Of a DNA stretch of 64,000 bases, positions 29,655 to 38,306 are shown piece after piece (within the stretch, counting starts at the first letter, position 1; the number at the start of each line of letters is the position of its first letter). The notes below the pieces were generated by a model, which was not told where the DNA came from, ran no database searches, and saw only the letters and a list, made by a program, of their open reading frames with translations. The translations under genes and the position numbers were made by a program. Source of the stretch: Trinickia caryophylli (GTDB lineage Bacteria > Pseudomonadota > Gammaproteobacteria > Burkholderiales > Burkholderiaceae). The stretch covers positions 372,001 through 436,000 of the forward strand of contig NZ_CP139971.1 of NCBI RefSeq assembly GCF_034424545.1. Reading direction: 5' to 3'.

Positions 29655-30089
29655 TTGCGACACCAGGTGACGAAAAGTAGACCTTCGACACGCGGCGAAG
29701 CGAAGGATGACAAGGCTCGCGACGTTTGCGGACCGGCGGCCGACGCGGCCGATCCATGTCCGGTGCGCGATGTGCTCGACCGGGTCGGCAGTAAATGGAG
29801 CCCGCTACTGCTCTTGTGTCTTACCGAGCGATCACAACGGTTCAATGCGCTGAGGCAAGCCGTCCCCGAGATCTCGAAGCGGATGTTGACGCAGACGTTG
29901 CGCAGCCTCGAGCGCGACGGGCTCGTTACTCGTCATGTGTTCGCGACGAAGCCGCCGAGCGTCGAGTACCGGCTGTCTCCGCTCGGACGGTCGTTCCTGA
30001 GTCCGCTTGGGGCGCTGATCGAATGGGCCGGCGAGCATCATACGGAGATACGCGTCGCACGGCAGCAATTCGATGGGGTTGGGGTTTGA
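29655..30089 (+). CDS. HxlR-family transcriptional regulator
   Basis: A winged-helix HxlR protein of 144 residues from a TTG at 29655, which has a perfect AAGGAGG five bases upstream; an ATG at 29613 without a ribosome-binding site would add 14 residues. The HxlR signature is present: a Cys before the domain ([20 protein letters not shown]), then [25 protein letters not shown] with its start RFNALRQ and [10 protein letters not shown]. These regulators often sense electrophiles or redox state and control a divergent oxidoreductase gene, here the LLM monooxygenase. It converges on the moc-like operon. Confidence 0.85.
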   Translation: MRHQVTKSRPSTRGEAKDDKARDVCGPAADAADPCPVRDVLDRVGSKWSPLLLLCLTERSQRFNALRQAVPEISKRMLTQTLRSLERDGLVTRHVFATKPPSVEYRLSPLGRSFLSPLGALIEWAGEHHTEIRVARQQFDGVGV

Positions 30090-30112
30090 TTCGCCGCTGA
30101 CGGGTCGGGCAT

Positions 30113-30952
30113 TCAACACGCTTCGATCTCGCGCCACATATCGCGGATCCAATTCATCAGCAGCAACGACTCCGACCAGCGGTCGGTGGTGTCGTTGCCG
30201 TCGCGCCCCACAATCGCATAGGGCTGCGGCCCGAGCTCGCACGTGAACGCAAGCGTGTCGTTCTCTTTCGCCCGGCGGCGCCACGAGAGAAACCCGTAGC
30301 GCCACCATCCCATGAAGAGATCGACCCACTTGCGGTGCGGCGGAAACGACAGTTCGATCTGCACCTGTTCCCGGGTCGCCACGCGCCCATGAAATGCCCA
30401 GGAGTTATCCGCGATGCGGTGAATCAACGCATGGTTTTCGTCGGATACAGGCCATGGAAACTCGCGTCCGACGAGAAAGTGCGACAAATCGGCCAGCAAC
30501 ATCAGGTCGGGCCGAGCGTCGAGCAGATCGAGCGTGAAGAAAAGGTCCGTCGTCATCCGGTCCCGGTGCGTTTCGATATAGACCGGGAAATCGACCTGTT
30601 CGGCCAGCCGTCTCCAGCCATCGAGTAGCGCCAACGCTTCGCCGAGGGTCCGCGGCCGCACGTCGGGCTGCAAATCGAGGTGATGCACGCCGAACTCGGT
30701 CGCGTGCTCGAGCACCGGCTGCAGATCGTCCACCGTGCGGGGAAAACACTGCCCTTCCGCATCGAGGCCGAAATCGCGGCGCAACTGCGCGAGCCTTTTC
30801 ACGCTCTCGCGGTCCGTATAGTGCGCGCTCACGCCATCGAATCCCGCATTGGCGATCATCTCGACGTTTTCCTCGAGCGAGCGCTCGTAACCATCGGTAT
30901 GGCGCCGCTCCATGGCCCAGAGCGATTGGAACACCCGCAGCCGCTGCGCCAT
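30113..30952 (-). CDS. TIM-barrel protein of the moc-like operon (sugar isomerase superfamily)
   Basis: A 279-residue xylose-isomerase-like TIM barrel. Possible metal ligands are Glu/His in FPVYIETHRDR, Asp and His in LLADLSHFLVG, and Glu in FTCELGPQPY. It is the last gene of the oxygenase-ferredoxin-reductase operon, 53 bp after the reductase gene. In Sinorhizobium the rhizopine locus also has a TIM-barrel protein (MocC, of the IolE/MocC group) with MocDEF; the position here is equivalent. Whether it is a dehydratase, isomerase or epimerase cannot be read from the sequence. Confidence 0.75.
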   Translation of the reverse strand: MAQRLRVFQSLWAMERRHTDGYERSLEENVEMIANAGFDGVSAHYTDRESVKRLAQLRRDFGLDAEGQCFPRTVDDLQPVLEHATEFGVHHLDLQPDVRPRTLGEALALLDGWRRLAEQVDFPVYIETHRDRMTTDLFFTLDLLDARPDLMLLADLSHFLVGREFPWPVSDENHALIHRIADNSWAFHGRVATREQVQIELSFPPHRKWVDLFMGWWRYGFLSWRRRAKENDTLAFTCELGPQPYAIVGRDGNDTTDRWSESLLLMNWIRDMWREIEAC

Positions 30953-31005
30953 TCATGCCTCCTTCGTGCGCGGTTGTGCGCCGCATGTACGATCGATGAG
31001 ATCGG

Positions 31006-32286
31006 TCACGGATTGCGCCGTTCTCGCAACAAGCTTTTGAGGTTGACGTCGAGATCGACGAGTTGCGCCGGCGTAACGGCGGCCTCGCAATCGACAAGCA
31101 TGCGCGCCAGTTTCATTTCGCGTGCGAGCGCACTCGCCGGGCCGAATCCGCTGGCCCCGACAAGGCGGCCGTTGGCTGTACGACCGTTGTTCGCGCGGCC
31201 ATTTCGCTCGAAATGAAAATGAATCTCCGCGCCGCCGCCGATCGGGCGCACGACCGAGTCCTTGCCGAGTGCGGGCTCGCCCGCAACCTGTAGCTGATGG
31301 TCGTACTGATCGGACCAGAACCACGGCAACTCGCGATACGCCGCTCGTGCCCCGAGCATGTTTCGGGCTGCCGCCCGCGCTTGCGTCTCGGCGTTGTGCC
31401 AGGTTTCCTGACGTATGCGGTGCGGTCCGAAGCGGCTCGGGAACACGGCCACGTCGCCTGCTGCATAGACGTTGCGCGCAGACGTTTCCAGCGCGTCGCT
31501 CACGACGATCCCTCGCTCCACATCGAGGCCTGCCGCGCGTGCCAGCGCATCGGCCGGCTCGATTCCGATGCCGACGATCACCGTATCGGCGCGCAATTCG
31601 TCGCCGGTTTGAAGCCTGACGACGATCGAGCCGTCGCTTTGCGGCTCGATCGCGCACGGCGCTGCGCCCAATACGAGCCGTACGCCGTTGTGCTCGTGCA
31701 GCGTGCGGGCACGCGCCGCGATCGGCTCGGGCACTGCGCGTCCCATCAGGCGCACGGCGCCCTCGACCACCGTCACCTCGCATTCGCACGCACGTGCCGA
31801 CGCGGCCACTTCGAGTCCGATGAAGCCTCCGCCGATCACGACGATGCGCGCGCCGGGAATGAGGCGCCGGCGGATGCCGATCGCGTCGTCGAGCGTGCGC
31901 AGGCCATGCACGCCGGTGCCGCGCGCGCCGGGAATGGCGAGCGGCCGTGCGTACCCGCCGGTTGCCAACAGCAACGCTTCGTAATCGATCTGCCGGCCGC
32001 CATGAAGCCGGACCGTTTGCTCGTGCGGATCGAACGACTGCACGGTCGCAACGATGTGTTCGATGCCGTCCTCCTGCCACGCGCCCGGAGGACGCAATCC
32101 GCATTGCCCGGGCTCGCGCTGCGCCGTCAGCAGATCCTTCGAAAGCGGGGGCCGTTCGTAGGGCAGATGAGACTCCGCGCCGATGAGCGCGATGCCTCCG
32201 CGCCAGCCCGCCTCGCGAAGCGCTTGCGCGGCGCGTCCGCCGACGTGGCCGGCGCCCACGATCGCCATGACTCGTTCGCCCGCCAT
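31006..32286 (-). CDS. FAD/NAD-dependent ferredoxin reductase (MocF-like)
   Basis: A 426-residue rubredoxin/ferredoxin reductase type flavoprotein. The FAD-binding loop is MAIVGAGHVGGRAAQALREAG at the N terminus, with YERPPLSKDLL; the NAD loop is VVIGGGFIGLEVAASA near residue 150; and VYAAGDVAVFPS closes the FAD domain. It ends with a reductase C-terminal domain. It passes electrons from NADH to the Rieske ferredoxin encoded 4 bp upstream. Its size and domain order match reductases of three-component oxygenases. Confidence 0.88.
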   Translation of the reverse strand: MAGERVMAIVGAGHVGGRAAQALREAGWRGGIALIGAESHLPYERPPLSKDLLTAQREPGQCGLRPPGAWQEDGIEHIVATVQSFDPHEQTVRLHGGRQIDYEALLLATGGYARPLAIPGARGTGVHGLRTLDDAIGIRRRLIPGARIVVIGGGFIGLEVAASARACECEVTVVEGAVRLMGRAVPEPIAARARTLHEHNGVRLVLGAAPCAIEPQSDGSIVVRLQTGDELRADTVIVGIGIEPADALARAAGLDVERGIVVSDALETSARNVYAAGDVAVFPSRFGPHRIRQETWHNAETQARAAARNMLGARAAYRELPWFWSDQYDHQLQVAGEPALGKDSVVRPIGGGAEIHFHFERNGRANNGRTANGRLVGASGFGPASALAREMKLARMLVDCEAAVTPAQLVDLDVNLKSLLRERRNP

Positions 32287-32290
32287 GACA

Positions 32291-32599
32291 TCAGATCTCG
32301 ATCAGGACGCGGCCACCCTCGACTCTCGCGGGGTAGGTCCTCAGCTTTTCGCAAACCGGCGCGCCGAGCGGACGCCCGTCGCGCACATCGAAACGGCCGT
32401 TGTGCTTCGGGCACTCGATGACGTGGCCCATTACGAGGCCATCGCAAAGGTGGACGTGTTCGTGGGTGCAAAGCCCGTCGCTCGCGTACACCTCGTCGTC
32501 GACACGATAGATGGCGAACGTACGCCCCGCATGATCGAAGCGCACCACGTCTTCGTCGTCGATTTCGTCGAATGCGACTGTGTCGATCCAATCGGTCAT
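32291..32599 (-). CDS. MocE-type Rieske [2Fe-2S] ferredoxin
   Basis: A 102-residue Rieske ferredoxin. Cluster ligands are C44 and H46 in CTHEHVHL and C63 and H66 in CPKHNGRF, the two C-x-H and C-x2-H pairs of the family. The overall sequence resembles the MocE family, whose founder is needed for rhizopine breakdown in Sinorhizobium. It carries electrons between the reductase downstream and the diiron membrane oxygenase upstream. Gaps of 57 and 4 bp to its neighbours show one transcription unit. Confidence 0.9.
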   Translation of the reverse strand: MTDWIDTVAFDEIDDEDVVRFDHAGRTFAIYRVDDEVYASDGLCTHEHVHLCDGLVMGHVIECPKHNGRFDVRDGRPLGAPVCEKLRTYPARVEGGRVLIEI

Positions 32600-32656
32600 G
32601 TCGTGTCTCCTGTCCTTGTTATGAACTGAAATCGAAGCCGGATTCGTCGGCCCGGC

Positions 32657-33733
32657 TTACATCCGCGATGTTTCCGGCACGGGCCGTATCACGTGATACG
32701 AGGGGTCGCGCGTTTGCCGCATCAGCGCGGGAATGATCTCGGCGTAGGCCGACAGCGTGCTCGGATAAGGCGGCGGCATATCGTCCCTGACGATTTCGTG
32801 CAGACGCTCGAGAGCATGGAACGGCACCATGGGGAACATGTGGTGTTCGATGTGGTAATTCATGTTCCAGTAGAGAAAGCGGAACACGGAATTCATCTTC
32901 ACCGTCCGGCAATTCTTGCGGTGATCGAGGACGTTCTCGGGCAAGCCGGCGTGCTGCGTCAACCCCAGGTAGAGATAGAGCCACGCGCCGTAAAGGCTCG
33001 GCAGTCCGATATAGAGGAGCGGCAGGACCGAATGCGATGCCACACTCGCGGCGATCACGGCCGCATGAATCGCAAGCATGATGCGGGCTTCGCGCACGGC
33101 CTTCGGCCATTCCGATTCCGGCACGAAGGTCTTGTCCTCCGCACCGATGTTGCCGAACGCGTTCGACACCATCTTCGGCAGCTCTTTCGAAACGTGCTTG
33201 AGCGCAAAGACGTTGAGCAGCAGCCCAAACCAGTCGGTCGGCCGCGGCGCGGCGATTTCCGGGTCGCGCCCGACCACGAGCGTGTCGGTGTGATGCCGCG
33301 CATGGCTCCAGCGCCAAACCGTCGCGCGGCGAAAGACCTGAAACGAAGCGAGCTGATACAGCACGTCGTTCATCCAGCGGGTCTTGAAGGCGGTGCCATG
33401 CCCGCATTCGTGCCAGCGCGAATCCGCCGGGCTGCAATAGAGCGTTCCGTAAGCGAAAAATGCCGGAATCGCCCAAAGCGAATCGGCACGCCACGCGAGC
33501 CACGCCCATACGCCGCTCGCGGCAATTGCTGCATACCAGACGATGGTATCGGCGATGGCACGTGCGTCGTGACGCTGCATCAGCGATTTCATCGTCGCGC
33601 GCGGCACCGGGCATTTGTACCAAACCGCATTCACGAGGCCCGCTGCATGCGCCGCGTCGCCCGCGCCGCCAATCAGCCGATACGCCCCATGGCGCGTGTC
33701 CGAGTCGCGCGAGCAGTTCTGCGTGTTCGACAC
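32657..33733 (-). CDS. Membrane diiron oxygenase, fatty-acid-desaturase fold (MocD-like)
   Basis: A 358-residue membrane protein with the three histidine boxes of the desaturase/hydroxylase superfamily: HECGH at residues 108-112, HARHH at 144-148 and HIEHH at 293-297, plus H260 in QHAG. Four transmembrane segments lie around 65-100 and 218-255. Together with the ferredoxin and reductase it forms a three-component oxygenase. In Sinorhizobium, mocDEF are required to use 3-O-methyl-scyllo-inosamine, presumably by O-demethylation. The same gene trio here makes a similar substrate plausible, although lipid or alkane oxidation is not excluded. Confidence 0.85.
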   Translation of the reverse strand: MSNTQNCSRDSDTRHGAYRLIGGAGDAAHAAGLVNAVWYKCPVPRATMKSLMQRHDARAIADTIVWYAAIAASGVWAWLAWRADSLWAIPAFFAYGTLYCSPADSRWHECGHGTAFKTRWMNDVLYQLASFQVFRRATVWRWSHARHHTDTLVVGRDPEIAAPRPTDWFGLLLNVFALKHVSKELPKMVSNAFGNIGAEDKTFVPESEWPKAVREARIMLAIHAAVIAASVASHSVLPLLYIGLPSLYGAWLYLYLGLTQHAGLPENVLDHRKNCRTVKMNSVFRFLYWNMNYHIEHHMFPMVPFHALERLHEIVRDDMPPPYPSTLSAYAEIIPALMRQTRDPSYHVIRPVPETSRM

Positions 33734-33813
33734 CCGTTGTCTCCTTGTTCGAGTCGTTGCGCGGCGATCGGTCGCGCGCCAATGCGATCAAACATAGGCT
33801 TGTCGGGCACGGC

Positions 33814-33845
33814 CCTCAACGGAAACGTTGATGAAATTTCGTCAA
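33814..33845. promoter_or_regulatory. Candidate LacI operator upstream of the moc-like operon
   Basis: CCTCAACG (33814-33821), TTGATGA (33828-33834) and TCGTCA (33839-33844) repeat the site at 20916-20946 with the same spacing and orientation. TCAACG-GAAA-CGTTGA is a perfect dyad at 33816-33831, and TTGATGAAA-TTTCGTCAA at 33828-33845 is near-perfect. It lies 81-112 bp upstream of the oxygenase start. Confidence 0.6.
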
Positions 33846-33909
33846 TGTGCGCTCGCGGGCCATGGTGCTGTCAGGGCCGTCGCGTAAGCGGGGCCCCGCA
33901 CGCCGGTGG

Positions 33910-34599
33910 CTATCGCGATTTAGCTTTCGGGGGCTTCCTGCCCCCGACGGCACGCGCCGCATCCCTGCCGGGCATCACCAGACCGCCGCTCATTTGCTCC
34001 ATCCAGGACAGCGTATCGGCGTATGCCATGAACCGCTGGAGATAATCGGGAGACAGCTCGCGCATGAGCATAAGCGCCCGATAAACGAGGCTGTTCGAGT
34101 TCAACGGACCCGCATTTCCTGGCACCTGTTCCAACGATTGACGCAGTTGCCGCTCGGTGCTGACCTTCGACCAGACGCCCCGGAAATAATCGACCACGTC
34201 GGTCGGCGGCTCCACGCCCGCTTGCGCTCGTCCGCCTCGTTCGGTATCGTCCTGGCCGCTTGCGGGCCATCGGCTCGAAAGTTTGTCCGCCAATTCGCCG
34301 AGCGGCCCGCGCGCCTGCCGGCCGCGCCCGATGTCCGCACCGGTATCGGCGCAAGCCGCGGCGGCGTCCTGGCCGGCGTTGCACCGGGCCTCGGCGCACG
34401 TGCGCTCCAGGTCGGCCGCGTAAGCCTCGACGAGCCGGGCGAGCTTATCGTCGAGAACCTTGCGCGGCTCGCCGCCGTAGCCGGCCGTCCGCCGCTCCAT
34501 CGCATCGATGAGATCGAAGCGAAGCCGATCCATACGGTCGGCCCCGGACGCACGCCACACGTCCAGCTGCGCTCGCACCCGCGACTTGCCGTTATCCAC
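33910..34599 (-). CDS. DUF2894 protein, last gene of the stator-like operon
   Basis: A 229-residue soluble protein rich in Arg and Ala, with the opening RAQLDVWRASGADRMDRLRFDLIDAM characteristic of DUF2894 (here RAQLDVWRASGADRMDRLRF). The C-terminal third (NSNSLVYRALMLMRELSPDYLQRFM) is helical. No signal peptide or membrane helix. It overlaps the OmpA-like gene by 8 bp. The set DUF3348, DUF802, OmpA, DUF2894 recurs in Burkholderiales with unknown function; this member is probably a cytoplasmic partner of the membrane pair. Confidence 0.8.
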   Translation of the reverse strand: MDNGKSRVRAQLDVWRASGADRMDRLRFDLIDAMERRTAGYGGEPRKVLDDKLARLVEAYAADLERTCAEARCNAGQDAAAACADTGADIGRGRQARGPLGELADKLSSRWPASGQDDTERGGRAQAGVEPPTDVVDYFRGVWSKVSTERQLRQSLEQVPGNAGPLNSNSLVYRALMLMRELSPDYLQRFMAYADTLSWMEQMSGGLVMPGRDAARAVGGRKPPKAKSR

Positions 34600-35239
34600 G
34601 CGACTTCACCGTGGCGGCTGCCTGCCGCGGCACCGGCGCAATTTCCACTCGCCGGTTCAAGGCGCGGCCGGCTTCGTCGGCGTTCGAGCTGACGGGCTGC
34701 TCCGAGCCGAATGCGGCGGCAAACACAGACTTCGCCGGGACACCTTCGTCGATCAACGCGCGCGTGACGGTCAGCGCACGTTTGGCAGACAGCTCCCAGT
34801 TGTCGGCGAAGCGCGCGTTGCCTTCACGCACCTGCCTGTCGTCGGCGAACCCGCTGACCATGAGCGCCTCGTCGTGGCCTTGCAGGTACGCGGCAAGCGG
34901 CTTGGCCAGGCTTTTCAGCAGATCGCGCCCCTTGGGCTGCAGTTGATCGGAGTTCAGCGCAAAAAGCAGGCTGCCGCTGATGCCGATATGGCCGTTCGCG
35001 AGCGTGACGCGCCCGGCCGCCAGGGGCCCGGCCAGCGCCTGCTCCAGCGTCTTGCGGCGCTGCGCTTCGGCCTGCCGTTCCTTGACCTCGGCACGCAGCT
35101 GCGTCGAGAGCTGCACTTCCACGCCCACGACGCTCACGAGAATCAGCACGAATACGCCGAGCAGCACCGACATCAGATCGCCGAAAGCGGCCCAGACGGG
35201 AGCGCCGGCTTCCAGGCCGCCGTCGATCTCTTCGCTCAT
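34592..35239 (-). CDS. MotB/OmpA-like peptidoglycan-binding stator subunit
   Basis: A 215-residue protein with one N-terminal transmembrane helix, a coiled linker and an OmpA-like domain. The helix begins AFGDLMSVLLGVFVLILVS and aligns with the MotB helix A-x2-DFMT-x2-MMAFF, placing D21 at the position of the proton-binding aspartate of MotB. The OmpA domain has NWELSAKRALTVTRAL and ALNRRVEI, the peptidoglycan contact motifs. It overlaps the DUF802 gene by 4 bp. I infer a proton-driven stator B subunit rather than a flagellar MotB, as no flagellar genes are near. Confidence 0.85.
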   Translation of the reverse strand: MSEEIDGGLEAGAPVWAAFGDLMSVLLGVFVLILVSVVGVEVQLSTQLRAEVKERQAEAQRRKTLEQALAGPLAAGRVTLANGHIGISGSLLFALNSDQLQPKGRDLLKSLAKPLAAYLQGHDEALMVSGFADDRQVREGNARFADNWELSAKRALTVTRALIDEGVPAKSVFAAAFGSEQPVSSNADEAGRALNRRVEIAPVPRQAAATVKSRG

Positions 35240-37332
35240 GCCGCTTCCGCTCCGGCCGACGTGCTGCGCGCGGCCACCTGCTGCAGCTCTTCGACGATCT
35301 GCTTTTGCGCCCTCATGCTGAGGTCGACCACTTCGCGCGCCTGGGCAACATAATAGGCAAGCTGCTCGTCGCTGCGCGCCAGCGACTTGTCGAGCGCGCC
35401 CTCGATGCGCCGCAGTTGCGCGAGGAGTTGATCGCTCGACTCGCCGAACACGCGCACGGCTTGTCCGAATGCTTCGCCGAGGCTGGCCACCTCGACGGCG
35501 CTGCCCGTCATTTGCGCTGCTACGGCGCCCAACTGCCCTGCCTGCGCCTCGATCTGTTCGCTGAACCGCTTGCCCGCGCGGTCGAGCAACTCGGCCGACG
35601 TGGCCACGAGCGCCTCGACGTTCGTGCGCTGCTCGTTACTGGCATGGTTGACCGCGTCGAGCAAGGTTTGGACGGTCGCGAGCAAACGGCTGCGCTCCTC
35701 CAGCATGGCGGTATCGCGTGCCATGCTGTCCGAGAGTTTCGCGCGCAGTTCGGCCACGACTTCGGCGGCGGCTTTCGGCGCTTCCGAGGCAGCCTGCACG
35801 AGTCCCGAGATCTCGGCGATCGTCGCATTCGCATGCGCTTGCGTCTGAGCCGATATCTCGCGCACGGTTCGCTCCAGCAGATCGCAGACTTCCCGCTGCT
35901 GGCTTGCCGTGCGCGCACCGGCCTGCTCCCACTGCTCGCCGAGCGTCCCGGCGAGCTTGGCAAGCGTCTCGGACCACGCCGCGAGCCGGTGCGCATCCTG
36001 CGCCGCGAGCTCCGCCTGCAAGCCCGTGTGCGCCTCGCTCAGGTCGCGCAGCAGCGAAGTCGAGTGCTGCCTGAATGCCTCTGCGGCGCCTTCGAGCGCG
36101 CGCTCGTTGCGCTGCGCCAGGTGCTCGCCTGTTTGCGCCTGGTGCGACAGCGCCTCGGTCCATGTATCGGACATGCCGCGCGCGAGCGTGTCCATGCGCA
36201 CCGCCACCGCGTCGACGAGGCCGCGCGATCGCTCGTCGAAACGGTCGCTGAACCGATCGAGGGCGTCGCGCAGGCGTTGCGAGAGCGCCTCGCTCGAGCG
36301 CCGCTGCTCCAAGAGCGCTTCGTCCCAGATCGTCGCCACTCGGGCGGTGGACGCCTCGAAGCCCGTCGAGAGCGCATCGAGCTGCTGCTGCACGGATTGC
36401 GCGACCGTATCGCGCAGCGCGGCGCTCTCGCTCGCGAGCCCTGCCATCGTCGCCTGCGCCACGGGCGCGAGCGCGGCACCCGCCGCACGTGCGCTTTCTT
36501 CGACGCTTTGCTTCAACGCGCGCTCGACCGACGAGGCCAGACGCAGATACGCGGCCTCCGTACGGCCGTGGAACGCGTCCTGGCTCGCGGCCTGCCGCTC
36601 GCTCAGCGTCTCGCTCTGCCGTTCGATCGTTACCATCATGGCCTGCAGGCGATCCACGAGCGCCGGCATCACGGCCGCCTGCTGCTGCAGCAGCTTCAGC
36701 GCTTCTTCGCGCTGGTGCGCCGGCGAATGCACACGCAAGGTCGTCGCGATCCTCATGTCGAGCCATTGCGCGGCCTCGCCGCGCTCGCGGCGGCTCAGTG
36801 CCGACATCAGCCCCAACATCGACGAAGTGGCCACGCCGGCAATCGACGTGCCGAATGCGAACCCGAGCCCCGTGATCGGCGCCGCGAGCGAGGCACGAAT
36901 CGCCTCCAGATCCGTCGCGCTGTCGAGCGCCGCCCCCGTTCCCTTCAACGTGACCACCATGCCGAGCAGCGTGCCGAGCATGCCCAACAGCACGAGGAGG
37001 CCGACGAGATACGGCGCGAGCGCCGGCGCCGGCAAAGGCACGCGCTCGCCTTCCACGCGCAGACGCACGGCGTTGCGCAGGCTCGGGTGCATTTGCTCGA
37101 GCCATGTCGCAAGCACCGGAGCACGATCGGCAAGGCACGCGACAGCCGCCGCCAGGCTCGAGGTCGCTTGTCGATAGCGATGCAGTTCGACCGCGCCGGT
37201 CACATAGCAGGCTGCGATCGACAGCGTAACGGCGAATGCGAGCGGGTTGGACGTGACGTAACCCGCACCGATCCAGCAGACGGCCGCCAAGCCGGCCAGA
37301 AACACGACGAGATAAGTAAGACGTCTGGACAT
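35236..37332 (-). CDS. MotA/ExbB-like membrane subunit with long DUF802 coiled tail
   Basis: A 698-residue protein from ATG 37332; the frame continues upstream but only antiparallel to the DUF3348 gene. Membrane segments lie at about 5-22 and 26-44, then LVGLLVLLGMLGTLLGMVVTL near 110-130 and a Gly/Ala-rich segment (ITGLGFAFGTSIAGVATSSM) near 155-175. The last two match the paired helices of MotA, TolQ and ExbB. The remaining 500 residues are almost entirely helical, Ala/Glu/Gln/Arg-rich and coiled-coil-like (DUF802), reaching into the cytoplasm. That architecture resembles ZorA, a MotA protein with a long tail. The 4-bp overlap with the MotB-like gene supports a complex. Confidence 0.85.
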   Translation of the reverse strand: MSRRLTYLVVFLAGLAAVCWIGAGYVTSNPLAFAVTLSIAACYVTGAVELHRYRQATSSLAAAVACLADRAPVLATWLEQMHPSLRNAVRLRVEGERVPLPAPALAPYLVGLLVLLGMLGTLLGMVVTLKGTGAALDSATDLEAIRASLAAPITGLGFAFGTSIAGVATSSMLGLMSALSRRERGEAAQWLDMRIATTLRVHSPAHQREEALKLLQQQAAVMPALVDRLQAMMVTIERQSETLSERQAASQDAFHGRTEAAYLRLASSVERALKQSVEESARAAGAALAPVAQATMAGLASESAALRDTVAQSVQQQLDALSTGFEASTARVATIWDEALLEQRRSSEALSQRLRDALDRFSDRFDERSRGLVDAVAVRMDTLARGMSDTWTEALSHQAQTGEHLAQRNERALEGAAEAFRQHSTSLLRDLSEAHTGLQAELAAQDAHRLAAWSETLAKLAGTLGEQWEQAGARTASQQREVCDLLERTVREISAQTQAHANATIAEISGLVQAASEAPKAAAEVVAELRAKLSDSMARDTAMLEERSRLLATVQTLLDAVNHASNEQRTNVEALVATSAELLDRAGKRFSEQIEAQAGQLGAVAAQMTGSAVEVASLGEAFGQAVRVFGESSDQLLAQLRRIEGALDKSLARSDEQLAYYVAQAREVVDLSMRAQKQIVEELQQVAARSTSAGAEAA

Positions 37333-37342
37333 ACGATCCCAG

Positions 37343-38110
37343 TTAGCAGGTACGAAGAGCCGCGAGCAGCCCCTCGACCGGTTGTAGACGAAGATCCAAT
37401 TCGGCCAGCAGCAGGCTTTGCATGTCTTTGCGAAAGACGTCGAGCCAGGTGCCGGCCGCGACCGGCACGGTCTCGGCGCAAGCGTCGGCCGCGGCCTGCG
37501 CCAGCGCCTGCTGTTCCCCCTGGCGAAGCCGCTCGAAATACCGGGCGAGCAGCGCGGGCAGCCCGGCAAGCAGCATCTGCTCGCGCGCGCCCAGCGCCTG
37601 CTCCATCGCGGCATCCACCCACGCAAGCCGCGCCATACGTGGCTCGCCGGCAGCGAGCATGCGCCGCAGGCGGCCGCGAAGATGGCTTACACCCGTTTCC
37701 ATGGCCTGCTGCATCGACAAATAGCGCTGGCGAAAAAACGCAAAATCCGCCGCGGCGTCAGGCTCCCCTATGGCTGCCGGATGCGCCGCCCGCGCCCCGC
37801 CGCTCCGTTGCCGCAGGCCCGCGAAGGCACTGTCTTCGACGATCACGCGCGTGAGTTGCTGGCGCAGCCGCAGGCATTCGCCCGTGTCCGCGCCGCCGGC
37901 CGGCGGGGCAGCTTGCGCGCCCCCCGCCGGCATGGCCGCGGGTGCGCTCAGCGCCGTGGACAGCGCGATTGCGTCGGTCCAGTCGAGCCATTCGCTCAGA
38001 CGCTGCGAGATCGATTGCTCGGGCTCGGGTACGTCGGCGTCGGCCAGCCTGGCGAGCAAGCGAATCAGGGTCGGGCCGCGCAAAGCGCTGGGCCGCGAGG
38101 CGTTCTCCAT
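37343..38110 (-). CDS. DUF3348 protein, first gene of the stator-like operon
   Basis: A 255-residue helical protein starting MENASRPSALRGPTLIRLLARL. The second half (FAFFRQRYLSMQQAMETGVSHLRGRLR, given as FAFFRQRYLSMQQAMET) fits DUF3348. No signal peptide, membrane segment or catalytic motif is seen. It ends 10 bp before the MotA-like gene and is the first gene of the four-gene unit, reading away from the anti-sigma gene at 38307. A cytoplasmic accessory or assembly role is inferred. Confidence 0.85.
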   Translation of the reverse strand: MENASRPSALRGPTLIRLLARLADADVPEPEQSISQRLSEWLDWTDAIALSTALSAPAAMPAGGAQAAPPAGGADTGECLRLRQQLTRVIVEDSAFAGLRQRSGGARAAHPAAIGEPDAAADFAFFRQRYLSMQQAMETGVSHLRGRLRRMLAAGEPRMARLAWVDAAMEQALGAREQMLLAGLPALLARYFERLRQGEQQALAQAAADACAETVPVAAGTWLDVFRKDMQSLLLAELDLRLQPVEGLLAALRTC

Positions 38111-38306
38111 ACTGGCTGGACAAAAACCCGCTAGTTTACACGTCGGCGGCCGGCGCGCACGCGTGGCACCGGTGCCAGTGCGAGATACCGACGGCAGCGC
38201 CGCCCGGTGCAAGGGCCAGCGGCGCCGCGGTGGTACGATGCACACACTCCATCAGGGTTTGGCGCGAGATGGGCAACCACAACATGCTGGTCGTCGGGCG
38301 GGCATC

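Noticed and set aside
35305..37854. 849-residue plus-strand frame opposite the DUF802 gene
   Set aside because: Arg/His-rich shadow; the opposite strand has membrane motifs, overlaps and operon context.
33910..38110. Zorya defence system
   Set aside because: ZorA/ZorB-like architecture, but no ZorC, ZorD, ZorE or nuclease gene; the four-gene set is a different unit.
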